Source: Streptomyces viridochromogenes DSM 40736 (GTDB lineage: Bacteria; Actinomycetota; Actinomycetes; Streptomycetales; Streptomycetaceae). From it: a stretch of DNA of 53,488 nucleotides. The stretch spans positions 546,301 to 599,788 of the forward strand of contig NZ_GG657757.1 of NCBI RefSeq assembly GCF_000158955.1, in the 5' to 3' direction. Below are positions 42,988 through 52,032 of the stretch, piece by piece (positions within the stretch are counted from its first letter, which is position 1; each line of letters begins with the position of its first letter). The translations under genes and the position numbers were made by a program. The notes under the pieces were generated by a model, which was not told the DNA's origin, did not search any database, and was given only the letters and a program-made list of their open reading frames with translations.

Positions 42988-43941
42988 ATGCTCTCCTTCG
43001 TCGCCCGCCGTACCGCGGCCGCGCTCGGCACGCTCCTGCTCTCCTCCCTGCTGGTCTTCCTCGCCGTCCAGGCCCTGCCCGGCGACGTCGCCACCCAGGT
43101 CCTCGGCAAGGACGCGACCCCGCAGGCGGTGGCCCAGCTGCGCGGCAGTCTCGGACTCGACCGGCCCGCCTGGGAGCGGTACGCCGACTGGATGCGGGGC
43201 GCCCTGCACGGCGACTTCGGCACGTCCCTCGTCTCCGGGAAGGCGGTCGGCGGTGACGTCGCCCAGTACCTCGGCAACTCCGCGCTCGTCGCCGTCATCA
43301 CCATCCTGTTCGCGGTGACCGGTTCGCTGCTGCTGGGCATCGTCGCCGGGCTCTACCGCGACCGCTGGCCCGACCACCTCATCTCGACGGTCAGCCTCGT
43401 CGGCATGAGCGTCCCCGAGTTCGTCGTGGCCACCGTGCTCGTCCTGTGCTTCTCGGTCGCGCTGCCGTGGTTCCCCGCGGTCGTCCTCTACGGCCCCGAC
43501 GCCACCGTAGGCCAGCTCCTGCCCGCCGTCTGGCTCCCGGCCCTCGCCCTCGCGGTGGTGATGGCCGCCTACATCGTCCGCATGGCCCGCACTTCGGTGA
43601 TCGACGTGATGGCGAGCGAGTACGTCACCACCGCCCGCCTCAAGGGCCTGTCCACCTGGCGGGTCGTCACCCGGCACGCGCTGCCCAGCGCCCTGCTGCC
43701 CGTCCTGCACGTGATCGCGCTCAACGTGGCCTGGCTGCTGGGCGGGGTCGCCGTCGTCGAGAACGTGTTCAACTACCCGGGCGTCGGCAAGCTGATGCTC
43801 TCCTCGGTGCAGAACCGGGACCTGCCCGTCATCCAGGCCATCGCCCTGATCAGCGCCGTCGTCTACGTCGCGTGCAACCTCGCCGCCGACCTCGGCGCCA
43901 TGGCCCTCAACCCCAGGCTCCGCACCCGAGGGAGGACCTGA
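42988..43941 (+). CDS. Peptide-type ABC transporter permease, DppB type
   Basis: A 317-residue membrane protein. The start MLSFVARRTAAALGTLLLSS and PGDVATQVLGKDATPQAVAQ are typical of DppB/OppB; the ATPase-contact loop is TSVIDVMASEYVTTARLKGL (about 205-224). About six helices are visible. The stop shares a base with the next start (TGATG), so translation is coupled with the DppC-type gene. Confidence 0.94.
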   Translation: MLSFVARRTAAALGTLLLSSLLVFLAVQALPGDVATQVLGKDATPQAVAQLRGSLGLDRPAWERYADWMRGALHGDFGTSLVSGKAVGGDVAQYLGNSALVAVITILFAVTGSLLLGIVAGLYRDRWPDHLISTVSLVGMSVPEFVVATVLVLCFSVALPWFPAVVLYGPDATVGQLLPAVWLPALALAVVMAAYIVRMARTSVIDVMASEYVTTARLKGLSTWRVVTRHALPSALLPVLHVIALNVAWLLGGVAVVENVFNYPGVGKLMLSSVQNRDLPVIQAIALISAVVYVACNLAADLGAMALNPRLRTRGRT

Positions 43942-44825
43942 TGACCACGGTCGACACCGCCCCCGCCGTCGCCCCGGCCGCACGCACCGCCCGCGCGTGG
44001 CGCACCCTGTGCTCCTCGCGCACGGCCGTCATCGGCCTCGCGATCGTCGCCGTCCACGTCGTGATCGCGCTGCTGGCCCCACTGCTCGCCTCCTACGATC
44101 CGATCGCGGGCGATGCCTCGCAGGCCCTGCTCGGCCCGGGCGGGGCGCACTGGGCGGGCACCGACCAGTACGGCCGGGACGTCCTCGCGCGGGTCCTGTA
44201 CGGCGGCCGGTACGCGCTCGGTGTCTCCGTCGCCGCCACCGTCGTGAGCGTCGCGCTCGGCACGGTCGCCGGCTGCGCGGCCGCCCTGCGCGGCGGCTGG
44301 TTCGACGACCTGCTGGGGCGGGTGCTGGACGCGGTGCTGGCCGTGCCGGCGGTCCTGGCGCTGCTCGTGGTCGTGACCGCGCTCGGCACCGGACCGGCCG
44401 TCATCGTGCTCGCCGTCGCCGTCGTGTTCGTCCCCCAGGTGGTGCGGGTGGTGCGCGGGGCCGCCCTGGCGGTCGTGCCCGCCGACTACGTGACCGCCGC
44501 ACGGGCCCGTGGGGAGGGCACCTGGTCGATCCTGCGGCGGGAGGTCCTGCCGAACATCGTCGACGTGGTGTGCGTCGAGTTCGCGATGCGCGCCTCCTGG
44601 GTCGTGCTGCTGATCTCCTCGCTGTCCTTCCTCGGGTTCGGCGCCGACCCGCCGACTCCCGACTGGGGCCTGATGGTGGCCGAGAACCGCACCGCCATCA
44701 CCGTCGTGCCGATGGCGAGCGTCGCGCCGATCATCGCCCTGGCGACGCTCGTGATCGGACTCAACCTCGCGGCCGACGGCCTGTCCAAGGCCTGGGGCGT
44801 CGACCGGATCAGGGAGGGCTCCTGA
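43941..44825 (+). CDS. Peptide-type ABC transporter permease, DppC type
   Basis: A 294-residue second permease. HWAGTDQYGRDVLARVLYGG (about 72-91) is the DppC hallmark, and VVPADYVTAARARGEGTWSI is the ATPase-contact loop. A short cytoplasmic tail precedes about six helices. Its stop again shares a base with the next ATG. Confidence 0.94.
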   Translation: MTTVDTAPAVAPAARTARAWRTLCSSRTAVIGLAIVAVHVVIALLAPLLASYDPIAGDASQALLGPGGAHWAGTDQYGRDVLARVLYGGRYALGVSVAATVVSVALGTVAGCAAALRGGWFDDLLGRVLDAVLAVPAVLALLVVVTALGTGPAVIVLAVAVVFVPQVVRVVRGAALAVVPADYVTAARARGEGTWSILRREVLPNIVDVVCVEFAMRASWVVLLISSLSFLGFGADPPTPDWGLMVAENRTAITVVPMASVAPIIALATLVIGLNLAADGLSKAWGVDRIREGS

Positions 44826-46588
44826 TGACCCCGCTCGTCTCCGTGAACTCCCTGTCCGTGGCCTACCGTTCCGGCGGCCGCGACGTACCCGTGGTGCGCG
44901 AGGTGTCGCTCGAAGCCGCCGCGGGGCGGACCCTCGCGCTGGTCGGCGAGTCCGGCAGCGGCAAGTCGACCCTCGCGGCGGCCCTGCTCGGGCATCTGCG
45001 GCACGGCTCCCGGGTCACCGGCGGCTCGGTGGAGGTGGACGGCCGGGACGTCTTCGCCCTGCCCGCACCCGAGCTGCGGCGGCTGCGCGGCCGGACCGTC
45101 GCCATGGTCGCCCAGAACGCGGGCCAGGCGCTGACTCCCTCCATGCGCGTCGGACGGCAGATCGCGGAGGCGGGCGGCGACATCCCCGTCATCGACCTGC
45201 TCGACCAGGTGCGGCTGCCGCGCCCCGCCGAGCTGGCCCGCCGCTATCCGCACGAGCTGTCCGGCGGCCAGCAGCAGCGCGTCGCCCTCGCCATGGCCAT
45301 CGCCGCCCGCCCCAAGGTGCTGGTCCTCGACGAGCCGACCACCGGCCTCGACGTCGTCACCCAGCGGGGCGTGCTGGACCTGATCGCCGCCCTGCGCGAC
45401 GAACTGGGTCTGGCGGCCGTGCTGGTGAGTCACGACCTGGGTGTCGTCGCGCACCTGGCCGACGAGGTGTGCGTGCTGAAGTCGGGCCGCGTGGTGGAGT
45501 CGGCGCCGACCCGGCAGTTGTTCGCGCGGCCCGCGGAGCCGTACACGAAGCGGCTGCTGGCGAGTGTGCCGCGGCTGGACGACGCCGGTCTCGCCCTCGT
45601 ACGGGAGTCGGGCGAGCGCGACATCCGCCCCCGGGCCGTCGTGCCCGGGGACGCGCCGGTCGCCGTCTCGGCCCGGGACGTCACCGTCGACTACGGCCGC
45701 TCCCGTGTCGTACACGGTGTCTCCTTCGAGGTCCGGCGCGGTGAGGTGCTGGCCCTCGTGGGCGAGTCGGGCAGCGGCAAGTCCACGCTGGCCTGGGCCC
45801 TGGCGGGGCTGCGCACACCGTCGGGCGGCACCATGACCCACGAGTCGGGTGACCTGGCCCGGCCCGCGCAGCGGCGGCCGATGTCCCTGCGGCGACGGGT
45901 GCAGCTCGTCTTCCAGAACGCGGACACCTCGCTCAACCCCCGGCGCTCGGTCGGGGACGCCGTCCGCCGGCCGCTGCGGTTCTTCCGCACCGCCGGCGGC
46001 CGGGCCGAATCGGCCGAGCGCGCCCGGCGGCTCATCGCCGACGTACGCCTGGACCCGGCTCTCGCCGACCGGCTGCCGGCCCAGCTCTCCGGCGGCCAGC
46101 GGCAGCGCATCGGCATCGCGCGGGCGCTGGCGGGTGAGCCGGACGTCCTCGTCGCCGACGAGATCACCACGGCGCTGGACGTCTCCGTCCAGGCCGAGGT
46201 GCTGCGCCTGGTCGACGACCTGCGCCGGGAACGTGATCTGGCCTGCCTGTTCATCAGCCATGACCTGGCCGTCGTCCGGGGCATCGCGGACCGCGTCGTC
46301 GTCCTGCGTGGCGGTGTGGTGGTCGAGGAGGGCCCGACGGAGGCCGTCTTCGCGGCCCCCCGGCACCCCTACACGCGGCGGCTGATGGCGGCCGCGCTCG
46401 AACCCGACCCCGACGCACGGCCGCCGGTGGAGGTGACGCCCGACTGGGCCGACGCGGCCCAGGAGGGCGACGTGTGGACCGACCACGGCGACGGGCACCG
46501 GGCGCGCCGCTGGCGGCCCGCCGACACGTCCGCCACCCCGGATGCCCCGGACACCCCGCCCACTTCGATCGCCGAAGGAGTTTCGTGA
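44825..46588 (+). CDS. Double ABC ATPase, DppD-DppF fusion
   Basis: A 587-residue protein with two complete nucleotide-binding domains. Domain 1 (about 1-265): Walker A GESGSGKST, signature LSGGQQQR, Walker B VLVLDEPTTGLD. Domain 2 (about 285-545): Walker A GESGSGKST, signature LSGGQRQR, Walker B DVLVADEITTALD. Both have the oligopeptide C-terminal extension (RPAEPYTKRLLASVP; APRHPYTRRLMAAAL). Domain 2's Walker B has Ile where Pro is usual in DEP. The stop overlaps the hydrolase start by GTGA. Confidence 0.95.
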   Translation: MTPLVSVNSLSVAYRSGGRDVPVVREVSLEAAAGRTLALVGESGSGKSTLAAALLGHLRHGSRVTGGSVEVDGRDVFALPAPELRRLRGRTVAMVAQNAGQALTPSMRVGRQIAEAGGDIPVIDLLDQVRLPRPAELARRYPHELSGGQQQRVALAMAIAARPKVLVLDEPTTGLDVVTQRGVLDLIAALRDELGLAAVLVSHDLGVVAHLADEVCVLKSGRVVESAPTRQLFARPAEPYTKRLLASVPRLDDAGLALVRESGERDIRPRAVVPGDAPVAVSARDVTVDYGRSRVVHGVSFEVRRGEVLALVGESGSGKSTLAWALAGLRTPSGGTMTHESGDLARPAQRRPMSLRRRVQLVFQNADTSLNPRRSVGDAVRRPLRFFRTAGGRAESAERARRLIADVRLDPALADRLPAQLSGGQRQRIGIARALAGEPDVLVADEITTALDVSVQAEVLRLVDDLRRERDLACLFISHDLAVVRGIADRVVVLRGGVVVEEGPTEAVFAAPRHPYTRRLMAAALEPDPDARPPVEVTPDWADAAQEGDVWTDHGDGHRARRWRPADTSATPDAPDTPPTSIAEGVS

Positions 46589-48591
46589 AGTACCGCGACC
46601 GGTTCGCGCGCCAGGTCGTCCGCGAGGACGTGTGGATCCCCACCCGGGACGGCAGGACCCGCCTGCACGCCCGCGTCTGGCGCCCGGCCGACGCCGAGAC
46701 GGACCCCGTGCCCGCGCTGCTCGAGTACCTGCCGTACCGCAAGAGCGACTGGACCGCCCCGCGCGACGCACAGCGCCACCCCTGGTACGCCGGTCACGGC
46801 TACGCCTCCGTCCGGGTCGACATCCGCGGCCACGGCGACAGCGAGGGCACACCGGGCGACGAGTACGACGCCCAGGAACTCGCGGACGGCGTGGACGTCG
46901 TCAACTGGCTTGCCGCACAACCCTGGTGCACCGGCAAGGTCGGCATGTTCGGCATCTCCTGGGGCGGCTTCAACTCCCTCCAGATCGCCGCCCTCGCCCC
47001 CGAACCGCTCAAGGCGGTCGTCACGGTCTGTTCCACCGACGACCGCTACGACAACGACGTCCACTACACCGGCGGTGCCGTCCTCGGCATCGACATGCTC
47101 GCCTGGGCCGGCACCATGCTCGCCTTCACCGCACGCCCGCCGGACCCCGCGAACGTCGGCACGGACCGCTGGCTGCCGATGTGGCGCGAGCGCCTCGACG
47201 CACTCGAACCCTTCCTGCACACCTGGCTGGAGCACCAGCAGCGGGACGACTACTGGCGGCACGGCAGCGTCTGCGAGGACTACCCGGCGATCGACGCGGC
47301 CGTCCTCGCGGTCGGCGGCTGGAACGACCCGTACCGGGACACCGTGCTGCGGCTCGTGGAGCACCTCCCCGGCGAGCGGGTGCGGGGCATCATCGGGCCC
47401 TGGTCGCACCAGTACCCCGACCGCGGGCTGCCGCCCGGCCCGGCCATCGGGTTCCTCCAGGAGACCCTGCGCTGGTGGGACCAGCACCTCAAGGACGTCG
47501 ACACCGGGATCATGGCGGAGCCGCTGCTGCGCGCCTGGCTGAGCGACCCCGTACCGCCCGCCCCGTCGCACGAGGAGCTGCCCGGTCGCTGGGTGAGCGA
47601 CGCCGAGTGGCCCAGCCCGGACGTCACGTGGGACACCCGCCCGCTCGGCGAGAGCCGTGACCCGGTCCTCGTGCGCTCGCCGCAGCACACCGGTCTCGAC
47701 GCCGGCCGTTTCTTCCCGTTCGGCAACGCCGCCGACCTGCCGCCCGACCAGCGCGAGGAGGACGGGCGGTCCGTCTGCTTCGACTCCGCGCCCCTCGACC
47801 GGCGCGTGGAGATCCTCGGCCGCCCGCGCGTCCGGCTCCGCCTCGACAGCGCCACCCCCCGGGCCCATGTCATCGCCCGCGTGTGCGACGTCGCTCCCGA
47901 CGGCTCGTCCACGCTCGTCACCCGGGGCGTGCTCAACCTGCTCAGCAGAAAGGGCCGCGAACACGCCGTCGAATGGACTCCGGGGACGTACGAGGACGTC
48001 GAGTTCGAGCTCAACGGCACCGGCTACGCCTTCCCGCCCGGCCATCGCGTCCGTGTCGCCCTCTCCGACGCGTACTGGCCCTGGGTGTGGCCGCACGGCG
48101 AACGGGGCGCGCTGCACGTCGTCCCGGCCGACAGCGCGGTCCTGCTGCCCGTGCGCGAGGCCGCCGACGAGGTGCCCGTGGGGTTCGAGGAACCGGAGCA
48201 GGCGGAACCGATGCCGGTCACCTACGACACACCCGCGCATCCCCGCCCCGAGCGCCTGGTCACGCACGACGTGGCCACCGGCGAGTGGACCCTGGAGGTC
48301 GACCCCGGTTACGGAGGGTCCCGGACCTATCCGGACGGGCTGCGCTACGAGGAGAGCGCCCGCGAGACGTACACCATCCGCTCGGACGACCCGCTGTCGG
48401 CGCGGGCCGTCTCCGAGTGGCACATCCGGCTGCGGCGCGGGGACGACTGGGACGCTGAGATCATGACGCGGACGGAGCTGCGCGCCACGGCCGCGGAGTT
48501 CATCATGGACAGCCGTGTCGAAGCACGGGGGAACGGAGAGACAGTGGCCGAGCGCGCGTGGCACCGCACCACCCCGAGGACGTCGGGATGA
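46585..48591 (+). CDS. CocE/NonD-family hydrolase (X-Pro dipeptidyl-peptidase fold)
   Basis: A 668-residue serine hydrolase with no signal peptide. The nucleophile is in FGISWGGFN (S125), with the oxyanion region RGHGDSEGTPGDEYDAQEL before it; the Asp is in VGGWNDPYRDT and the His in GPWSHQYPDRGLPPG. The C-terminal 230 residues are the jelly-roll domain of the family (RPRVRLRLDSATPRAHVIAR). Members cleave X-Pro peptides, acyl esters or glutaryl amides. Starting at GTG 46585 inside the importer operon (GAAGGAG upstream), it presumably hydrolyses the imported compound in the cytoplasm. Confidence 0.92.
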   Translation: MKYRDRFARQVVREDVWIPTRDGRTRLHARVWRPADAETDPVPALLEYLPYRKSDWTAPRDAQRHPWYAGHGYASVRVDIRGHGDSEGTPGDEYDAQELADGVDVVNWLAAQPWCTGKVGMFGISWGGFNSLQIAALAPEPLKAVVTVCSTDDRYDNDVHYTGGAVLGIDMLAWAGTMLAFTARPPDPANVGTDRWLPMWRERLDALEPFLHTWLEHQQRDDYWRHGSVCEDYPAIDAAVLAVGGWNDPYRDTVLRLVEHLPGERVRGIIGPWSHQYPDRGLPPGPAIGFLQETLRWWDQHLKDVDTGIMAEPLLRAWLSDPVPPAPSHEELPGRWVSDAEWPSPDVTWDTRPLGESRDPVLVRSPQHTGLDAGRFFPFGNAADLPPDQREEDGRSVCFDSAPLDRRVEILGRPRVRLRLDSATPRAHVIARVCDVAPDGSSTLVTRGVLNLLSRKGREHAVEWTPGTYEDVEFELNGTGYAFPPGHRVRVALSDAYWPWVWPHGERGALHVVPADSAVLLPVREAADEVPVGFEEPEQAEPMPVTYDTPAHPRPERLVTHDVATGEWTLEVDPGYGGSRTYPDGLRYEESARETYTIRSDDPLSARAVSEWHIRLRRGDDWDAEIMTRTELRATAAEFIMDSRVEARGNGETVAERAWHRTTPRTSG

Positions 48592-49258
48592 CGGCCGCCG
48601 ATCAGCCGCCGCAGGGCGCAAGGAGCCCGCGCCGTGCCGTCGCCGCGGCCGAACGGACCCGGCAGCCCACCGAGGTGCGGCGGCGCCTCATCGTCGACGC
48701 GGCCGTCCCGCTGATCGCGGAACGCGGTTACGCGTCGGTCGGCGTGCGCGACGTGGCCGCCGCGGCCGGGGTGTCCGTCGGCACGGTCACCTACCACTTC
48801 GACAGTGTGCAGGAAGTCCTCTCCGAGGCCATGGTGCTGCACATCGAGCGGTACTACACGGCGCTCAGCGAGGCCGCCGAGCACGCCACCAGCGCGGCCG
48901 AGGCTCTCAGGCTGCTCGTCGACGCCCTGTTCACCGAGGACACCGACCGGCACTGGCGGATGTGGTTCGAGTACTGGCACGCGGGCGAGCAGGGCACGGA
49001 CGAGGCCTTCGCCCGGGGACAGGCGGACCGGTACGCGGCCTGGCACCGGGCAGATCCGAACCCTCGCCCGAACGAGGTGTCGGTGACGGCGAGTTCAGCT
49101 GCGACGACCTCGACGGCTTCACGGCCCGCTTCGCCGCCCTCGCCGACGGCCTCGCCCTGCAACGCCTGCGCCAGGCACCTCCCCTGACCACGCGGGAGGC
49201 CCGGCACCACCTCAACCGGTTCATCGAACGGGAACTCTCCCCTCGATCACCCGCGTGA
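48588..49258 (+). pseudogene. TetR-family regulator, two indels in the C-terminal part
   Basis: The N-terminus is a standard TetR DNA-binding domain (RRRLIVDAAVPLIAERGYAS, then VGVRDVAAAAGVSVGTVTYHF). From ATG 48588 the frame is good to about ADRYAAWHR. The expected continuation QIRTLA is one frame over, and GEFSCDDLDGFTARFAALAD to the stop at 49258 is in the third. Extra bases at GGG 49048-49050 and CCC 49066-49069 would explain both; corrected length is 222 residues, normal for the family. Read literally, the protein ends at 49187 with a nonsense tail. ATGA overlap with the hydrolase makes it the last gene of the operon, a second regulator besides IclR. Confidence 0.8.
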
Positions 49259-49372
49259 CGGTGCCCGGAGCCGACGCGGAGGCCGACCGGCCGGGAGGCT
49301 CCAGGACCGACGGCCTGGGGGCGCGCGCAGGGGCGGCGAGGGCGGCGGCTCCCGGGGGCGGACGTCACCGTC

Positions 49373-49587
49373 ACCGTGTCGGCCGCGCGCCCGGCCCCGG
49401 CAGCCCGACCCGCGCGCGCCCTCGGCTGCAACAACGCCATCGCGCCCACCCAGCCGATGCACATCGACGACCTGAAGTACCTGCGACGACAACAAGCTGA
49501 TCGAGTACGGCTGGGGCGCCCTGCACCCCGAACCCCGGCACCCCGGTGGGCCTGGACGTACCGCTGACGGCGCCCTCGGGCGAGTAG
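49373..49587 (+). pseudogene. Degraded 3' end of an unrecognised gene
   Basis: Across frame changes, a continuous protein-like text can be read: GCNNAIAPTQPMHIDDLKYL, then DDNKLIEYGWGALHPEP, then GTPVGLDVPLTAPSGE and TAG at 49585-49587. Joining them needs a 2-base gap near 49481 and one extra C near 49534. Upstream (49259-49372) nothing recognisable is seen. I do not recognise the family. It is either a decayed gene or one more stretch with sequence errors. Confidence 0.4.
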
Positions 49588-49599
49588 CCCGGAAGCGGA

Positions 49600-49640
49600 A
49601 GAGGGCCGCGAAACGCCGCGATGGTTCTTCTCGGCCCTCT
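49600..49640 (+). terminator. Terminator-like hairpin before hypX
   Basis: AGAGGGCCG (49600-49608) and CGGCCCTCT (49632-49640) are perfect 9-bp arms with a 23-nt loop, directly after the gene remnant and 24 bp before hypX. No U-tract. It could end upstream transcription or sit in the hypX leader. Confidence 0.4.
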
Positions 49641-49664
49641 CCCGAACGGCGACCATGCGATGTC

Positions 49665-51410
49665 ATGGACATCTTGCTCGTCGCCAGCGCGTTCAACAGC
49701 CTGTCCCAGCGTGTGTACGCCGAACTGTCGGATCAGGGTCACCGAGTGGACGTCGTGCTCGCCTCGCACGGGCCCGAGGCCGTCCGGGCCGCCGTACGGG
49801 AGACGCGTCCGGACCTGGTCGTCGCCCCGATGCTGAAGTCGGCCGTGCCGGAGGACGTGTGGCAGGAGCACACCTGCCTGATCGTGCACCCGGGACCGCC
49901 CGGCGACCGGGGCCCGTCGTCGCTGGACTGGGCGATCGCCGAGGGGGCGCCCCGGTGGGGTGTGACGGTGCTCCAGGCCGAGGCCGCGATGGACGCGGGC
50001 GACGTCTGGGCGGACGGGTCCTTCCCCATGCCGCCGGTGGGCAAGAGCGACGTGTACCGCAACGAGGTGGCGGACGCCGCGACGGCCGCCGTCCTCCAGG
50101 CCGTGCGACGGTACGCCGACGGGTCGTACAAGCCGCGTCCGCAGAGCGATCCGGGGATCCGGGTGGTGTGGCGCGACTTCTTCCGCCAGGAGCGGCGGCG
50201 GATCGACTGGGAGAAGGACGGCACGGAGACGGTGCTGTGCAAGCTCCGCGGGGCCGACTCGCAGCCCGGGGTGCGCGACGAGCTCTGCGGCCGGGAGGTG
50301 TTCCTGCACGGCGGGCATCCCGAGGACCGGCTGCGGGGAGAGCCCGGGGAGCTGCTCGCGACCCGGTCCGGCGCGGTCTGCCGGGCCACCCGGGACGGAG
50401 CGGTGTGGATCCCCGAGCTGCGCCCGCGCAAGAGCTCGGGCGACCCGGCGCCGTTCCGCCGCCCGGCGGCCTCGGTGCTCGCCGGCTTCCCGGCCCCGCC
50501 CGGATTCCACGGCATGCCGGGCTCCAGCGACCGTCCGTACTGGCTGCCCGAGATCGCCGCCCCGCTCGAACTGCCCCCGGACCGCACCACCTGGACCGAC
50601 ATCCGCTACCGGCAACGGGGTGACATCGGGTTCCTGACCTTCTCGTTCCCCGGCGGGGCGATGAGCACCACCCACTGCCGCAGGCTGCTCGCCGCCTACC
50701 GGTACGCGCTCAGCCGCCCCACGTCGGTGCTGGTGCTCGGTGGGGCCCGCGACTTCTTCTCCAACGGCATCCATCTCAACGTCATCGAGGCGTCGAGCGA
50801 CCCGGCCGGCGAGTCCTGGTCCAACCTCAACGCCATGAACGACCTGGTCGAGGCGGTGCTGCGCACCACCGACCGGCTGGTGGTCGCGGCCCTCGGCGGC
50901 AACGCGGCGGCCGGCGGCGTCATGCTGGCCCTCGCCGCCGACGAGGTCTGGTGCCGCACGGGCAGCGTCCTCAACCCGCACTACCGGAACATGGGCCTGT
51001 ACGGGTCGGAGTACTGGACGTACTCGCTGCCCCGCCGGGTGGGCGCCGAGACGGCCGAGCGGCTGACGACCGAGGCGTTGCCGGTGAGTGCCGCGGCCGC
51101 CGAGCGGATCGGACTGGTGGACCGTCTGCTGCCGGTCCCGGCCCAGGAGTTCCCGGGCGAGGTCGAGCGCCTGGCCGCCGGGCTCGCCGACGACCCGGAA
51201 CTCCTCACACAACGGATCACCGCCAAGGCCACGGCACGTCACGCGGACGAGCTCCAGCGGCCCCTCGCCGAGTACCGGCGGACCGAACTCGCCCGCATGC
51301 GCGCCATCTTCTTCGACCCGCATGCCCCCTACCACGCGCTGCGGTCCGCCTTCGTCCGCAAACTCCCGAGCGGCTCCGCGAGGCCCCTGGCCGCCGGAGA
51401 CGCGCGATGA
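49665..51410 (+). CDS. hypX: Hydrogenase maturation protein HypX (HoxX), CO ligand synthesis
   Basis: A 581-residue two-domain enzyme. The N-terminal half (about 1-270) is formyltransferase-like: MDILLVASAFNSLSQRVYAE, LIVHPGPPGDRGPSSLDWAI and GVTVLQAEAAMDAGDVWADG. The C-terminal half (about 300-560) is crotonase-like: VLVLGGARDFFSNGIHLNVI and ALGGNAAAGGVMLALAADEV. Known HypX uses formyl-tetrahydrofolate to make formyl-CoA and then releases CO for the [NiFe] active site, chiefly in organisms making hydrogenase in air. ATG 49665 has no obvious ribosome site. First gene of the hydrogenase maturation group. Confidence 0.92.
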   Translation: MDILLVASAFNSLSQRVYAELSDQGHRVDVVLASHGPEAVRAAVRETRPDLVVAPMLKSAVPEDVWQEHTCLIVHPGPPGDRGPSSLDWAIAEGAPRWGVTVLQAEAAMDAGDVWADGSFPMPPVGKSDVYRNEVADAATAAVLQAVRRYADGSYKPRPQSDPGIRVVWRDFFRQERRRIDWEKDGTETVLCKLRGADSQPGVRDELCGREVFLHGGHPEDRLRGEPGELLATRSGAVCRATRDGAVWIPELRPRKSSGDPAPFRRPAASVLAGFPAPPGFHGMPGSSDRPYWLPEIAAPLELPPDRTTWTDIRYRQRGDIGFLTFSFPGGAMSTTHCRRLLAAYRYALSRPTSVLVLGGARDFFSNGIHLNVIEASSDPAGESWSNLNAMNDLVEAVLRTTDRLVVAALGGNAAAGGVMLALAADEVWCRTGSVLNPHYRNMGLYGSEYWTYSLPRRVGAETAERLTTEALPVSAAAAERIGLVDRLLPVPAQEFPGEVERLAAGLADDPELLTQRITAKATARHADELQRPLAEYRRTELARMRAIFFDPHAPYHALRSAFVRKLPSGSARPLAAGDAR

Positions 51411-51994
51411 GCGCGCGGCTGCTCGTCGCGGGCGTCGGCAACATCTTCCTCGCGGACGACGCCTTCGGCCCGGAGGTGGTCCGTGCCCTGGAGCGGCGCC
51501 CGCTGCCACCCGAGGTGCGGGTACGGGACTTCGGCATCCGCGGGATGGACCTCGCGTACGCCCTGCTCGACGGCCACGACGCCGTCGTGCTGGTCGACGC
51601 GGCCGTACGGGGACACGAGCCGGGCACCCTGTCGCTGATCGAGCCCGAGCTCCCCGACCGCGCCTCGGGAGGCGCACCGCCCGAGGCGCACGGCATGGAC
51701 CCGGCGAAGGTGCTGGCCCTGGCCGCCCACCTGGGCGAGGAGCCGCTCCCCCGCGTCCTCGTCCTCGCCTGTGAGCCGGAGCTGCGGGCACCCGCCGACG
51801 AGGACATCGCCCCGGGCGTCAGCGCGACGGTGCGCGAGGCGGTCGGGCGGGCCGTCGAGGCGCTGCACACCATCGTCCCGGTGCTGCTCGCCGACCCGGC
51901 GGCGACGCCCCCGTTGAGCCGCCCGGACGAATCCGACGCCCTGTCGTCGGCCGGGCTGCCGGGGACGGTGAGCGGCGGCGCGGAGGATCGGTAG
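51407..51994 (+). CDS. [NiFe]-hydrogenase maturation protease (HyaD/HoxW type)
   Basis: A 195-residue endopeptidase that trims the C-terminal tail of the hydrogenase large subunit after metal insertion. Typical start RLLVAGVGNIFLADDAFGPE with the metal-binding acidic residue in LADD, RDFGIRGMDLAYALLDG, and HGMDPAKVLALAAHLGEE with the conserved His. About 40 residues beyond the usual end are low-complexity. ATGA overlap with hypX. The large-subunit gene itself is not in this window. Confidence 0.93.
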   Translation: MSARLLVAGVGNIFLADDAFGPEVVRALERRPLPPEVRVRDFGIRGMDLAYALLDGHDAVVLVDAAVRGHEPGTLSLIEPELPDRASGGAPPEAHGMDPAKVLALAAHLGEEPLPRVLVLACEPELRAPADEDIAPGVSATVREAVGRAVEALHTIVPVLLADPAATPPLSRPDESDALSSAGLPGTVSGGAEDR

Positions 51995-52032
51995 CGGAAC
52001 GATTTCCCTACCGACCGCGAGGAGCTGCGCCC

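Noticed and set aside
46369..48621. Minus-strand open frame of 750 codons
   Set aside because: Antisense to the CocE-type hydrolase, which has clear catalytic motifs and operon coupling.
49371..51791. Minus-strand open frame of 806 codons
   Set aside because: Antisense to hypX and the protease gene; no recognisable protein text.
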